The position numbers and the translations under genes were made by a program. A stretch of DNA of 10,097 nucleotides from the NCBI GenBank assembly GCA_919901705.1, contig CAKKPR010000022.1:1-10097 (forward strand). Reading direction: 5' to 3'. The notes beneath the pieces were generated by a model. The model did not search any database. It had not been told where the DNA came from and saw only the letters and a program-made list of their open reading frames with translations. The stretch is from Thermodesulfovibrionales bacterium (GTDB lineage Bacteria; Nitrospirota; Thermodesulfovibrionia; Thermodesulfovibrionales; UBA1546). This document shows, in pieces, positions 1-6,717 of the stretch (positions are counted from its first letter, which is position 1; each line of letters opens with the position of its first letter).

Positions 1-494
1 GATAGAGCGAGATAGATTCCGTAGGCTCCCATATAGTTGCCGTTTGAGATAGTATTGCCAGTCAGAGTATTATTGTTAGAAGACCAAAGAAGGATTCCAA
101 CGGTAAAATCCTTAATATTAAGGTTCTTAACAGTAACACCTGTTTTCCATGAAAGAGAGACGCCGTAAGTCCAAAGTCCTGTATAAGGGTCGCCGCATAC
201 ATTAGGCGAACCACAACAACTAAGAGGCCCGCATGTCCCGGTTATTGTGTGTCCATTGCCATCAAGGGTTATATAGTCGCTATCAATATTGATGGTTCCA
301 GTCCAAAGAGCATCTTCTTTTGGGGTTGAATAAACATCCTGTGTTAGTGTGCAGGTTTTGGTTGCCCAATCCCAGATTCCTATTGATGTGCAGTCCCCAC
401 CAGTTGCATCATCTTTAATGCTATAAGCCTTTGCAATGCCTGTCATGCCAAGAAACAAAACTACAAACAAAAAACTCATTATTATCTTTTTCAT
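1..494 (-). CDS. Secreted beta-helix (NosD-like) repeat protein, C-terminus beyond window
   Basis: Reading leftward from an ATG at 494 the frame stays open to the window edge, giving the first 164 residues. The start is supported by GGAGG at 503-507, eight bases upstream. The N-terminus is a clear signal peptide: MKKII, a hydrophobic stretch (FLFVVLFLGM), then a likely signal peptidase I site at AKA-Y near residue 23. The mature part contains phrases typical of right-handed parallel beta-helix proteins of the NosD/PbH1 type, such as YITLDGNGHTITG, VTVKNLNIKDF and NNNTLTGNTISN, spaced about one helix coil apart. Several cysteines (pairs near CGPLSCCGSPNVCG) could form disulfides after export. 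Such proteins are exported and bind or modify polysaccharides or act as surface proteins; the substrate cannot be told here. The gene is divergent from dapB and has a long leader with a possible structured RNA. Confidence 0.85.
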   Translation of the reverse strand, partial: MKKIIMSFLFVVLFLGMTGIAKAYSIKDDATGGDCTSIGIWDWATKTCTLTQDVYSTPKEDALWTGTINIDSDYITLDGNGHTITGTCGPLSCCGSPNVCGDPYTGLWTYGVSLSWKTGVTVKNLNIKDFTVGILLWSSNNNTLTGNTISNGNYMGAYGIYLAL

Positions 495-572
495 CTTAAA
501 TTCCTCCATATTTATTTGTTTAAGAAAAAATAAATACTGCAAACTGCTTCAGGGCGGAACGCCAGACAAAAT

Positions 573-627
573 ACATGGGTTTTTATTACTCGGACAGCTC
601 ATGACAAGACTACCCGAAAACCGATGT
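573..627 (-). ncRNA. Candidate structured 5' leader hairpin upstream of the beta-helix gene
   Basis: On the minus strand this stretch can fold into a bulged hairpin. An outer stem pairs ACAT-C-GGTTTT (627-617) with AAAACC-C-ATGT (583-573), ten pairs and one C/C mismatch. An inner stem pairs CGGGTAG (616-610) with CTGTCCG (597-591), with a 12-base apical loop (609-598) and a 3' bulge AGTAATA (590-584). The inner stem contains two adjacent G-U pairs on the minus strand, which become A-C mismatches on the plus strand, so the fold favours RNA made toward the beta-helix gene. A second small hairpin GGCG-TTC-CGCC lies at 563-553. I could not match it to a known riboswitch class; it lacks the conserved c-di-GMP-I segments. 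Confidence 0.35.
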
Positions 628-644
628 GTGATTCCTTGAGAAGA

Positions 645-673
645 TTTATTAAGAAGTATGACTGACTGTACAA
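645..673 (-). promoter_or_regulatory. Weak candidate promoter for the beta-helix gene
   Basis: On the minus strand TTGTAC (673-668) is followed after 17 bases by AATAAA (650-645), with TAATAA as an alternative at 651-646. Each hexamer is only a partial match to the sigma-70 consensus. It is placed so that transcription would begin just before the 573-627 hairpin, leaving a leader of about 145 bases. Confidence 0.25.
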
Positions 674-836
674 TATTGTGGCCAGATTAATTAAGACAGG
701 AAAAAAGATAAGCCACAAAGTTGCATATCTTTCCAAGAATTTTATCCCCCTTCTTAGAAGAATGTGCTGTTTTATAGCATTTAGGGAATCTTTGTGTCAA
801 GGAAAATTTCTTTGAAAAATAGCCTCTAAGGAGACC

Positions 837-938
837 ATGAATTCAGTTGACCTTTACCCATACTCTATTTTAAGCTTTACAGAAGCAACTGAGCCTTTAG
901 TCATTTTGGAAGCAGGTATACGGATATTGAAGGAATAA
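837..938 (+). CDS. Possible 33-residue small ORF upstream of dapB
   Basis: An ATG at 837 with AAGGAG at 828-833 opens a 33-codon frame ending in TAA at 936-938 (starts MNSVDLYPYS, ends GIRILKE). The ribosome binding site is only three bases from the ATG, which is too close for good initiation. No family is recognised and there is no lysine-rich run that would suggest an attenuator leader peptide for dapB. Apart from this ORF and the leader structure, the 495-962 gap shows nothing convincing: no tRNA-like fold and no terminator hairpin with a T-run. Confidence 0.18.
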   Translation: MNSVDLYPYSILSFTEATEPLVILEAGIRILKE

Positions 939-962
939 TGAATTTAGAAACAGGAGGGTTTT

Positions 963-1766
963 ATGATTAAGATAGCAGTTGCAGGCGCAGCAGGAAAAAT
1001 GGGCCAGAGGATTACAGCGCTTTCAAAGGAATATCCCGAATTAAAACTTACAGCCGCATTCGAAAGAAAAGGTCACGGTGCAATCGGCAAAGACATTGGA
1101 ACAATAGTCGGCATAGGTGAAACAGGGATAAAACTTTCAGACAGCCTCGAAGGAATTATAGACAATTCAGACCTTATTATTGATTTTACATCTCCTGCCT
1201 CCACAAAAGATAATCTCAGGCTGGCATCTAAAAAAGGAAAGGCTATGGTTATTGGCACAACAGGATTATCGAAAGATGATATGAAAGAGATAGAACCCTT
1301 TACAAAAAACATCCCGTGCGTAATGGCGTCCAATATGAGCACAGGCGTAAACCTGCTCTTAAAGGTATTGCAGGATGTGGCAAAGGTACTGGGCGACGAA
1401 TACGACATAGAGATTGTTGAAGCACATCATAGATTAAAGAAAGATGCGCCGAGCGGCACAGCATTAAAGATGGCTCAGGTCATTGCAGATGCAGTGAACA
1501 GGAATCTGGATGAAGTAGCTGTTTATGCAAGAAAAGGCATAATCGGCGAAAGGGCCAAAAAGGAAATAGGCATACAGACAGTCCGGGCCGGTGATATTGT
1601 CGGAGAGCACACTGTTATGTTTGGAGGACTTGGAGAGAGGATAGAGATAACTCACAAGGCTTCGAGCAGGGATACATTTGCAAGAGGCGCCCTACGGGCA
1701 GCACAATGGGTTGCAGGCAAGCCAGCAGGACTTTATGACATGCAGGATGTGCTGGGGTTAAAGTAA
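963..1766 (+). CDS. dapB: 4-hydroxy-tetrahydrodipicolinate reductase
   Basis: DapB reduces 4-hydroxy-tetrahydrodipicolinate with NAD(P)H in the cytoplasmic diaminopimelate/lysine pathway, feeding peptidoglycan and lysine. The 267-residue protein has the family's usual length. The N-terminal Rossmann domain shows the dinucleotide motif GAAGKMG (residues 8-14), DFTSP (74-78) and GTTG (98-101). The C-terminal substrate domain has the signature EAHHRLKKDAPSGTA (153-167), with the catalytic His155/His156 pair, Lys159 and the Ser-Gly-Thr substrate loop, all intact. The ATG at 963 is preceded by AGGAGGG at 952-958 with a four-base spacer. No other dap gene is adjacent; the downstream genes are unrelated and separated by a 240-bp repeat-filled gap, so it is probably transcribed alone or as the first gene. 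Confidence 0.97.
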   Translation: MIKIAVAGAAGKMGQRITALSKEYPELKLTAAFERKGHGAIGKDIGTIVGIGETGIKLSDSLEGIIDNSDLIIDFTSPASTKDNLRLASKKGKAMVIGTTGLSKDDMKEIEPFTKNIPCVMASNMSTGVNLLLKVLQDVAKVLGDEYDIEIVEAHHRLKKDAPSGTALKMAQVIADAVNRNLDEVAVYARKGIIGERAKKEIGIQTVRAGDIVGEHTVMFGGLGERIEITHKASSRDTFARGALRAAQWVAGKPAGLYDMQDVLGLK

Positions 1767-1845
1767 TGTTTAAGGATACAGAGCATAATAATAAATTAGA
1801 CAGGATATGATATTTGAGCGGTTTTATTTTGCCGATATTCAACAA

Positions 1846-1873
1846 CCCCCTTCATCCCCCTTTGCTAAGGGGG
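1846..1873. repeat. C-run/G-run palindromic repeat, copy 1
   Basis: CCCCCTT (1856-1862) pairs with AAGGGGG (1867-1873) around the loop TGCT. An outer C5 run at 1846-1850 joined by TTCAT repeats the layout of copy 2 at 3106-3150. The outer right arm (AATTCAAGAG) is degenerate here. The asymmetrical CAT linker has the same orientation as in copy 2, but the apical loop is inverted relative to it. Confidence 0.7.
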
Positions 1874-1898
1874 AATTCAAGAGTCATAAAGAGGCAAA

Positions 1899-1940
1899 AT
1901 TCCTCTTCGCCTCAGGCGAATCCGCCGGGGCGGAGGAGTC
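1899..1940. repeat. Twin GC-rich hairpins, three-way-junction-like
   Basis: TTCGCC-TCA-GGCGAA (1906-1920) is followed directly by TCCGCC-GG-GGCGGA (1921-1934). TCCTC at 1901-1905 is complementary to GAGGA at 1933-1937, overlapping the second stem by two bases, so the block may form a three-way junction or switch between pairings. There is no T-run, so it is not a standard terminator. Confidence 0.5.
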
Positions 1941-2005
1941 AGTCCCGATTTTATCGGAGCGAGAATGAGCGAAAATGTTATAGCCTGTCTAATTTATCTA
2001 AAAAA

Positions 2006-2794
2006 ATGAAAGCCGGTTTTTATCAATTCTCACCCGAATTCGGGGAGATAAAAAAAAATGTAAAAAAAACTGTTGATGCCATTGAAGCAGCAGATGTTAA
2101 TCTCATAGTCCTTCCCGAGCTTTTTAATACAGGGTACCAGTTCATTTCAAAAAAAGAGACAAAAGAACTTTCAGAAGAAATCCCTTCAGGATATACAACG
2201 AAGGCTCTCGAAGATGTTGCGAGGAAAAAGAAGATATATATTGTTGCAGGCATATCTGAAAAAAGCAAAGGGAAACTCTACAACTCTGCAATATTGACGG
2301 GGCCGGATGGTTTTATGGGAGTTTACAGAAAAACACATCTATTCTATGAGGAAAAACTCTGGTTTTCCGCCGGAGACACCGGCTTTAAGGTTTGGCAGAC
2401 ACTTATTGGCAATATCGGAGTAATGATATGCTTTGACTGGTTCTTCCCTGAGTCTGCAAGGACACTTGCCCTTAGAGGCGCTGATATAATTGCTCATTCT
2501 TCAAACCTTGTCCTCCCTTTTTGCCCTGATGCAATGGTTACACGATGCCTTGAAAACAGGGTCTTTGCAGTCACTGCAAACAGGACCGGTTCAGAGCAGA
2601 GGGGCGGTAAGGAAAGGCTTACATACATAGGCAAAAGCCAGATAACTTCACACAAAGGCGAAATTCTTTACAGGGCATCGGAAGACGGGGATGAGCTTAG
2701 CGTAAGGGAGATAGACATTTCAAGGGCAAGAAATAAGCAAATCAATTCACTTAATAATCTTTTTGATGACAGAAAAAAAGAGTTCTACGAATAG
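2006..2794 (+). CDS. Nitrilase-family carbon-nitrogen hydrolase
   Basis: A 262-residue cytoplasmic carbon-nitrogen hydrolase, the usual length for the family. The catalytic triad is complete: Glu38 in VLPELFNTGY, Lys109 in YRKTHLF and Cys142 in VMICFDWFFPE. These enzymes hydrolyse amides, nitriles or carbamoyl groups through a cysteine thioester; the sequence suggests an amidase-type member rather than a true nitrilase, but the substrate cannot be assigned. The frame extends upstream to a TTG at 1814, yet that stretch translates the repeat element into low-complexity residues (NNPLHPPLLRG). The family N-terminus (KAGFYQFSP) begins right at the ATG at 2006, so I start there. No Shine-Dalgarno precedes it. 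Its last 29 bases overlap the glycosyltransferase gene, suggesting coupled expression. Confidence 0.9.
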   Translation: MKAGFYQFSPEFGEIKKNVKKTVDAIEAADVNLIVLPELFNTGYQFISKKETKELSEEIPSGYTTKALEDVARKKKIYIVAGISEKSKGKLYNSAILTGPDGFMGVYRKTHLFYEEKLWFSAGDTGFKVWQTLIGNIGVMICFDWFFPESARTLALRGADIIAHSSNLVLPFCPDAMVTRCLENRVFAVTANRTGSEQRGGKERLTYIGKSQITSHKGEILYRASEDGDELSVREIDISRARNKQINSLNNLFDDRKKEFYE

Positions 2795-3833
2795 GCGCAT
2801 ATCCGTAATAATTCCCACTTATAACGGGAGTTCTACAATCGGGAAATGTCTCGAAGCGGTTTTTTCTTCGGAATATGATAATTTCGAGGTGCTTGCCGTT
2901 GACGACTGCTCAACCGACAACTCGGCGGAGATAATCAAAAGTTTTCAGTGCAGGCTTATAGCCCTTGATAAAAACTCGGGAGCATCAAAGGCAAGGAATG
3001 CCGGGGCAAAAGAGGGCTCCGGAGAGATATTTTTCTTTATAGATTCCGACTGCATCGTCCAGAAGAATACGCTTGCAGCCGTAAATAAAGCTTTCGCTGA
3101 ATACTCACCCCCCCATCCCCCCCTTAGCAAGGGGGGGCTAGAGGGGGGTGGTGTGAAATATGAGGTAGTCATCGGCGGCACATATACCAAAATCCCCTAT
3201 GACAATAATTTCTTCAGCGCCTTCCAGTCCATATTTATAAACTACTCTGAAACCAAAAAAGAAGCTCCTGACTATATAGCAACCCACGCCATGGCCATAG
3301 ACCCGGTGCTTTTCAAAAAAGCCGGGGGATTTTCTGAAGATTTTCTTCCGATCCTTGAGGATGTAGAATTCAGTCACAGGCTGCACAGGCTGGGGATAAA
3401 ACTAATAATGCATCCTGAGATACTCGTTCAGCATATATTCAATTTTACATTAATAAAATCTCTCAGGAATGCATTCAGAAAATCATTATGGTGGACAATC
3501 TATTCCCTGAAAAACAAGGATGTATTTAAGGATTCAGGAACAGCATCCGTTGAACTGAAGATTAATGTAACAGCGTGTTTTTTGAATATACTTCTTGCTT
3601 TAATCTCTGTTCTTACTCAAAATGTCTTAAGCCTGACTGCGATTCCATTTATCTTTAGTTTTAATCTTTATTCCAGCAGAAAACTAATTTCCGCTTTTTA
3701 TAATGCAAAAGGATTTTTATTCAGCATACTTGCAGTGCTTTATTACACACTGGTCTATCCCTTTGCAGTAGGAGCCGGAGCAATTACCGGAATCTTTAAA
3801 CACACTTGGGGTTTCTGTAAAACCATCATATAA
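2766..3833 (+). CDS. Family 2 glycosyltransferase with C-terminal membrane segments
   Basis: A 355-residue inverting GT-A glycosyltransferase, expected to move a sugar from a nucleotide donor to a lipid or glycan acceptor at the inner membrane. Visible motifs are IIPTYNG (residues 15-21), the nucleotide-binding Asp46-Asp47, the metal-binding DSD (93-95) and the acceptor-side LEDVEFSHR (197-205) with Glu198-Asp199. Two or three hydrophobic segments (about 268-300 and 316-343) anchor the C-terminus. I use the ATG at 2766; a TTG lies one codon earlier. It overlaps the hydrolase by 29 bases and has no Shine-Dalgarno, consistent with translational coupling. Residues 114-129 (SPPHPPLSKGG and following glycines) are encoded by a palindromic repeat inserted between the DSD helix and the next strand; the frame and motifs are intact, so the gene is probably functional. 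Confidence 0.92.
   Translation: MTEKKSSTNRRISVIIPTYNGSSTIGKCLEAVFSSEYDNFEVLAVDDCSTDNSAEIIKSFQCRLIALDKNSGASKARNAGAKEGSGEIFFFIDSDCIVQKNTLAAVNKAFAEYSPPHPPLSKGGLEGGGVKYEVVIGGTYTKIPYDNNFFSAFQSIFINYSETKKEAPDYIATHAMAIDPVLFKKAGGFSEDFLPILEDVEFSHRLHRLGIKLIMHPEILVQHIFNFTLIKSLRNAFRKSLWWTIYSLKNKDVFKDSGTASVELKINVTACFLNILLALISVLTQNVLSLTAIPFIFSFNLYSSRKLISAFYNAKGFLFSILAVLYYTLVYPFAVGAGAITGIFKHTWGFCKTII
3106..3150. repeat. C-run/G-run palindromic repeat, copy 2, inside glycosyltransferase gene
   Basis: A nested palindrome of 45 bases. The inner stem pairs CCCCCCCTT (3117-3125) with AAGGGGGGG (3129-3137) around the loop AGC. The outer stem pairs CACCCCCC (3106-3113) with GGGGGGTG (3143-3150). Its length is a multiple of three and it is read in frame as a proline/glycine-rich peptide within the glycosyltransferase. 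It is related to copy 1 at 1846-1873, which suggests a dispersed family. Confidence 0.8.
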
Positions 3834-3834
3834 T
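3806..3834 (+). promoter_or_regulatory. Candidate promoter giving a leaderless MFS transporter mRNA
   Basis: TTGGGG (3806-3811), 17 bases, then a perfect TATAAT (3829-3834), which overlaps the glycosyltransferase stop codon. The ATG of the transporter begins six bases after the hexamer, about where transcription would start. The -35 matches only TTG. The AT-rich hexamer could be chance, but spacing and the absence of a Shine-Dalgarno agree with a leaderless start. Confidence 0.4.
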
Positions 3835-3839
3835 ATACA

Positions 3840-5075
3840 ATGCCCCTGAAAAATAAAAAGCAGATTCTAAGCTGGTGTCTTTTTGATTTTGCCAATTCAA
3901 GTTATTCCGCAATTATCAGCGCAGTAATATTCCCTGTTTTCTATGCAAATCATATTGTAGGCAACGAGACAGGACTCGGCGATTTATGGTGGGGAAGAGC
4001 GATATCACTGAGCATGGCCGCAGTAGTTCTGACCTCCCCTTTCCTTGGGGGCATTGCGGATTTCGGCGGGATAAGAAAAAGGCTCCTTTTCATCTATACC
4101 CTCCTGTGCGTCTCAGCAGTTGCATCTTTTTCTCTCATTCATAGGGGGATGATTATCGAGGGATTTATCCTTGCTGTCCTTGCCAATATCGGCATGGAAG
4201 GAGGCCTCGTTTTTTACAATTCATTTCTCCCTGAAATAGCAGAAAGAGAATATCAGGGAAGGGTCTCTGCATGGGGATTTGCAATCGGATATGCAGGCTC
4301 AATTCTGTCCTTGCTCATTGCGCTTCCTTTGATAAAAAGCAGCCGTTTCAATCTGACATGGCTCATGGTCTCGGTCTTTTTTGCGCTCTTTTCTCTGCCT
4401 GCATTTCTTTTCCTCCCAAAAGACAGAAAAAGCGGCTCCGGAATAATCCATTCTGCCTCGAAAGGAATAAGGTATACATGGAACACATTTAAAAACATAT
4501 GGGAAAAAAAAGAGGCAAGAAAATTTCTTATATCCTATCTTTTCTTCGAAGACGGTGTGAATACGGTGATAGTCTTTTCGAGCATCTTTGCAGCCACAAC
4601 ACTTGGGTTTAAGCCACAGGAACTGATAATGCTCTACCTGCTGGTACAGATAACTGCCCTTACAGGCGCATTCGCCATGGCAAGACCGATTGATTTCTGG
4701 GGGCCTAAAAAAGTCATCTTCCTGTCTCTGCTGGTGTGGGTTATTGTATCTGTATTGACCTATTTCGTACAGACAAAGTCAGAGTTCTGGATAATCGCAT
4801 TTCTTGCCGGTTTTGGTCTTGGCACTGTGCAGGCAGCAGCAAGGGCCTTTTTCACCCAGTTTATTCCTCAGGGGCGCGAATCAGAATATTTTGGCGTATA
4901 TTCCATGGTGGGAAAATCATCAGCGATATTCGGGCCCCTGATCTTCGGCTACATATCCTCGTCTTTCGGAAGCCAGCGTCCTGCAATCTTATCAATTTCC
5001 CTATTCTTTATCATCGGTTTCGTATGCCTCCAATTTGTAAAAGGCGGGGGACCTAATATAGACACAAAAAAATAA
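3840..5075 (+). CDS. UMF1/Atg22-type MFS transporter
   Basis: A 411-residue inner-membrane protein with about twelve hydrophobic segments throughout. The N-terminal signature SWCLFDFANSSYSAII followed by FPVFYANHI is characteristic of the UMF1 (Atg22-like) branch of the major facilitator superfamily. Between the two halves lies a charged cytoplasmic loop (about residues 190-230, KDRKSGSG through WEKKEARKF), as expected between segments 6 and 7. Members are thought to export or import small metabolites such as amino acids; the substrate is unknown here. The gene starts only six bases after the glycosyltransferase stop, so it may be co-transcribed with it, but it lacks a Shine-Dalgarno and has its own TATAAT just upstream. 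Length and motifs look complete. Confidence 0.92.
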   Translation: MPLKNKKQILSWCLFDFANSSYSAIISAVIFPVFYANHIVGNETGLGDLWWGRAISLSMAAVVLTSPFLGGIADFGGIRKRLLFIYTLLCVSAVASFSLIHRGMIIEGFILAVLANIGMEGGLVFYNSFLPEIAEREYQGRVSAWGFAIGYAGSILSLLIALPLIKSSRFNLTWLMVSVFFALFSLPAFLFLPKDRKSGSGIIHSASKGIRYTWNTFKNIWEKKEARKFLISYLFFEDGVNTVIVFSSIFAATTLGFKPQELIMLYLLVQITALTGAFAMARPIDFWGPKKVIFLSLLVWVIVSVLTYFVQTKSEFWIIAFLAGFGLGTVQAAARAFFTQFIPQGRESEYFGVYSMVGKSSAIFGPLIFGYISSSFGSQRPAILSISLFFIIGFVCLQFVKGGGPNIDTKK

Positions 5076-5094
5076 ATTCCTCCAAAAATTCCTG

Positions 5095-5124
5095 TTGACT
5101 ATTGAATAACCGCAATGTCATATT
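5095..5124 (+). promoter_or_regulatory. Candidate promoter giving a leaderless response-regulator mRNA
   Basis: TTGACT (5095-5100, five of six consensus bases), 18 bases, then CATATT (5119-5124, four of six). The ATG at 5131 begins six bases after the -10 hexamer, so the start site would coincide with the start codon. No Shine-Dalgarno is present before the ATG. Confidence 0.5.
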
Positions 5125-5130
5125 ATTGAC

Positions 5131-6516
5131 ATGCCGGAAAGGGTGCTGGTAATTGATGATGATGAAATCGTAAGAGAGGTGCTTGTCGAGCATCTTGAAA
5201 ATGAAGGTCATAATGTTATTGCATGCTCTAACGGCTATCGCGGCCTTGAAATATTCAAGAATGAAAAATTTGACCTCGTCATCCTCGACTTAATAATGCC
5301 CGGCATAAATGGACTGGAAGTTCTAAAGGAAATCAAGCGATTCAGCCCCCCCACTGTAGCTATTCTTATCACAGCCTTCGGAAGCATTGAAAACGCCGTT
5401 GATGCGATGAGGGCCGGAGCCTTTGATTACATCACAAAACCTTTCAATCTCGCCGATGTCAGTTTTGCGGTAAAAAGGGGATTAGGCGTGAGCAAGCTCG
5501 AAAAAGAAAACATCAACCTCAAGAGGCAATTAAAAAACAGATATGGCTTTGAAAATATAATTGGCGATTCAAATGCCATGCAAAGCATCTATAGCCTCGT
5601 TGATAAGGTTGCGCCCACTGACAGCACTGTGCTCATACTCGGAGAAAGTGGAACAGGCAAGGAACTTATAGCAAATATCATTCACTATAACAGCGAAAGG
5701 ACCTCAAAGCCGCTTGTGACAGTCAACTGCAGCGCCATCCCTCATGAGCTTCTCGAAACCGAGTTATTCGGCCATGAAAAAGGAGCCTTCACAGGCGCTG
5801 TCTCAACAAAGCTCGGGAAATTCGAGATTGCCGACGGAGGAACAGTCTTTCTTGACGAGATAGGTGACATGACACCCGGTCTGCAGGTAAAACTTTTACG
5901 GGTTTTGCAGGAAAGGGCCTTTGAAAGAGTGGGCGGCACCAAGACAATAAAAGTAGATATAAGAATAATAGCTGCAACTAACAAGAACCTTGAAGATGAG
6001 GTTAGCACAGGCAGATTCAGGGAAGACCTTTATTACAGGCTTAATGTCATCCCGGTCCAACTGCCTCCCTTAAGAGAACGGACCGAAGACCTGCCTCTGC
6101 TGTGCAACTATTTTATTGACAGGTATTGCAAAAAAAGGAAAAGGCCCATGATGAAAATAAGCAGAGAAACAATGTCTGCTCTTGCAAATTATTCGTGGCC
6201 CGGGAATGTAAGAGAACTTGAGAATCTGATAGAAAGGCTTGTTGTTTTAAAGGAAGATGAGACAATTGTTATGACTGATCTTCCTGAGAAGATAGCTGGA
6301 GGGTTTAACAACCATATAGATTTTAAATCTGCCATAACCAATGCGATTAACAGCGGAAATATAGATTTTGACAAGAGAGTGACAGATTTTGAAAAATATA
6401 TCATATCGCATGCAATAAAATCTGCTAAAGGCGTAAAGAGCAGGGCCGCAAGGCTATTGAATATCAAACGGACAACCCTTGTTGAAAAAATGAAAAGATT
6501 GGAGATTAAGGAATAG
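5131..6516 (+). CDS. NtrC-family sigma-54-dependent response regulator
   Basis: A 461-residue two-component regulator of full NtrC layout. The receiver domain (1-118) has the acidic pocket Asp9-Asp10-Asp11, phospho-acceptor Asp53, Thr81 and Lys103. The AAA+ domain (about 140-375) has Walker A GESGTGKE (171-178), the sigma-54-contacting loop GAFTGA (218-223) and Walker B GTVFLDEIG (237-245). A Fis-type helix-turn-helix ends the protein (about 420-461, SRAARLLNIKRTTL). When phosphorylated it should hexamerise, bind upstream activator sites and open sigma-54 promoters. No histidine kinase gene is adjacent, so its partner is elsewhere. The start at 5131 gives the canonical receiver N-terminus; there is no Shine-Dalgarno, and a promoter-like pair places transcription start at or next to the ATG. 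Confidence 0.95.
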   Translation: MPERVLVIDDDEIVREVLVEHLENEGHNVIACSNGYRGLEIFKNEKFDLVILDLIMPGINGLEVLKEIKRFSPPTVAILITAFGSIENAVDAMRAGAFDYITKPFNLADVSFAVKRGLGVSKLEKENINLKRQLKNRYGFENIIGDSNAMQSIYSLVDKVAPTDSTVLILGESGTGKELIANIIHYNSERTSKPLVTVNCSAIPHELLETELFGHEKGAFTGAVSTKLGKFEIADGGTVFLDEIGDMTPGLQVKLLRVLQERAFERVGGTKTIKVDIRIIAATNKNLEDEVSTGRFREDLYYRLNVIPVQLPPLRERTEDLPLLCNYFIDRYCKKRKRPMMKISRETMSALANYSWPGNVRELENLIERLVVLKEDETIVMTDLPEKIAGGFNNHIDFKSAITNAINSGNIDFDKRVTDFEKYIISHAIKSAKGVKSRAARLLNIKRTTLVEKMKRLEIKE

Positions 6517-6612
6517 TCATTTCCTTGACGCCCCAGTAAAATACCTCAATTTTCTGCTATTTTCTTGACACTTCACAATGGCCTTTTCCTTTAAAATCAA
6601 ATAGTTATATTC

Positions 6613-6628
6613 TGGCATGATTCTTTCT
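6613..6628 (+). promoter_or_regulatory. Near-match to a sigma-54 promoter upstream of the sigma factor gene
   Basis: TGGCATG-ATTC-TTTCT matches the -24 half of the sigma-54 consensus (TGGCAYG) and most of the -12 half (TTGCW), with correct GG-to-GC spacing of ten bases. The -12 dinucleotide reads TC instead of GC, which is a serious defect. It lies 90 bases before the start codon, directly after a gene for a sigma-54 activator. A TTGACA at 6565-6570 has no well-spaced -10. The rest of 6517-6711 shows nothing definite. Confidence 0.22.
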
Positions 6629-6717
6629 ATAAGATTTATTGAGAGGGATTAGTGTGGTCTGGAGCATGCCTTAATATTATTGCCTCTTAAACCAACAGAT
6701 TAATAAGGAGAATGTAT

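Larger units (their letters stand above)
1791..1997. repeat. 207-bp palindrome-rich element bounded by 14-bp inverted repeats
   Basis: The 239-base gap between dapB and the hydrolase is filled by an element whose ends are perfect inverted repeats: ATAAATTAGACAGG at 1791-1804 and its complement CCTGTCTAATTTAT at 1984-1997. The match continues inward imperfectly for about 11 bases (8 of 11). Inside are a C-run/G-run hairpin (1846-1873), two back-to-back GC-rich hairpins (1906-1934) and CCGAT-TTT-ATCGG (1945-1957). No transposase is encoded. This resembles a MITE or composite palindromic repeat. I see no convincing target-site duplication. Confidence 0.55.

Noticed and set aside
541..627. c-di-GMP-I riboswitch
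   Set aside because: Some short matches (an ACCGATG near the 3' side on the plus strand) were tempting, but the conserved GCAAA-type segments and tetraloop-receptor layout are missing on both strands.
436..639. 67-codon plus-strand ORF
   Set aside because: It overlaps the signal-peptide end of the well-supported minus-strand beta-helix gene, crosses its ribosome binding site and leader, and shows no family features.
847..874. dapB promoter TTGACC with a TTTAAG -10
   Set aside because: The -10 match is poor, and no alternative spacing improves it enough to call.
1899..1957. Rho-independent terminator after dapB
   Set aside because: The GC-rich stems are not followed by a run of T, and several adjacent hairpins fit a repeat element better.
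1814..2005. N-terminal extension of the hydrolase from a TTG
   Set aside because: It translates a palindromic repeat element into low-complexity residues, and the family's normal N-terminus begins at 2006. Kept only as a possibility.
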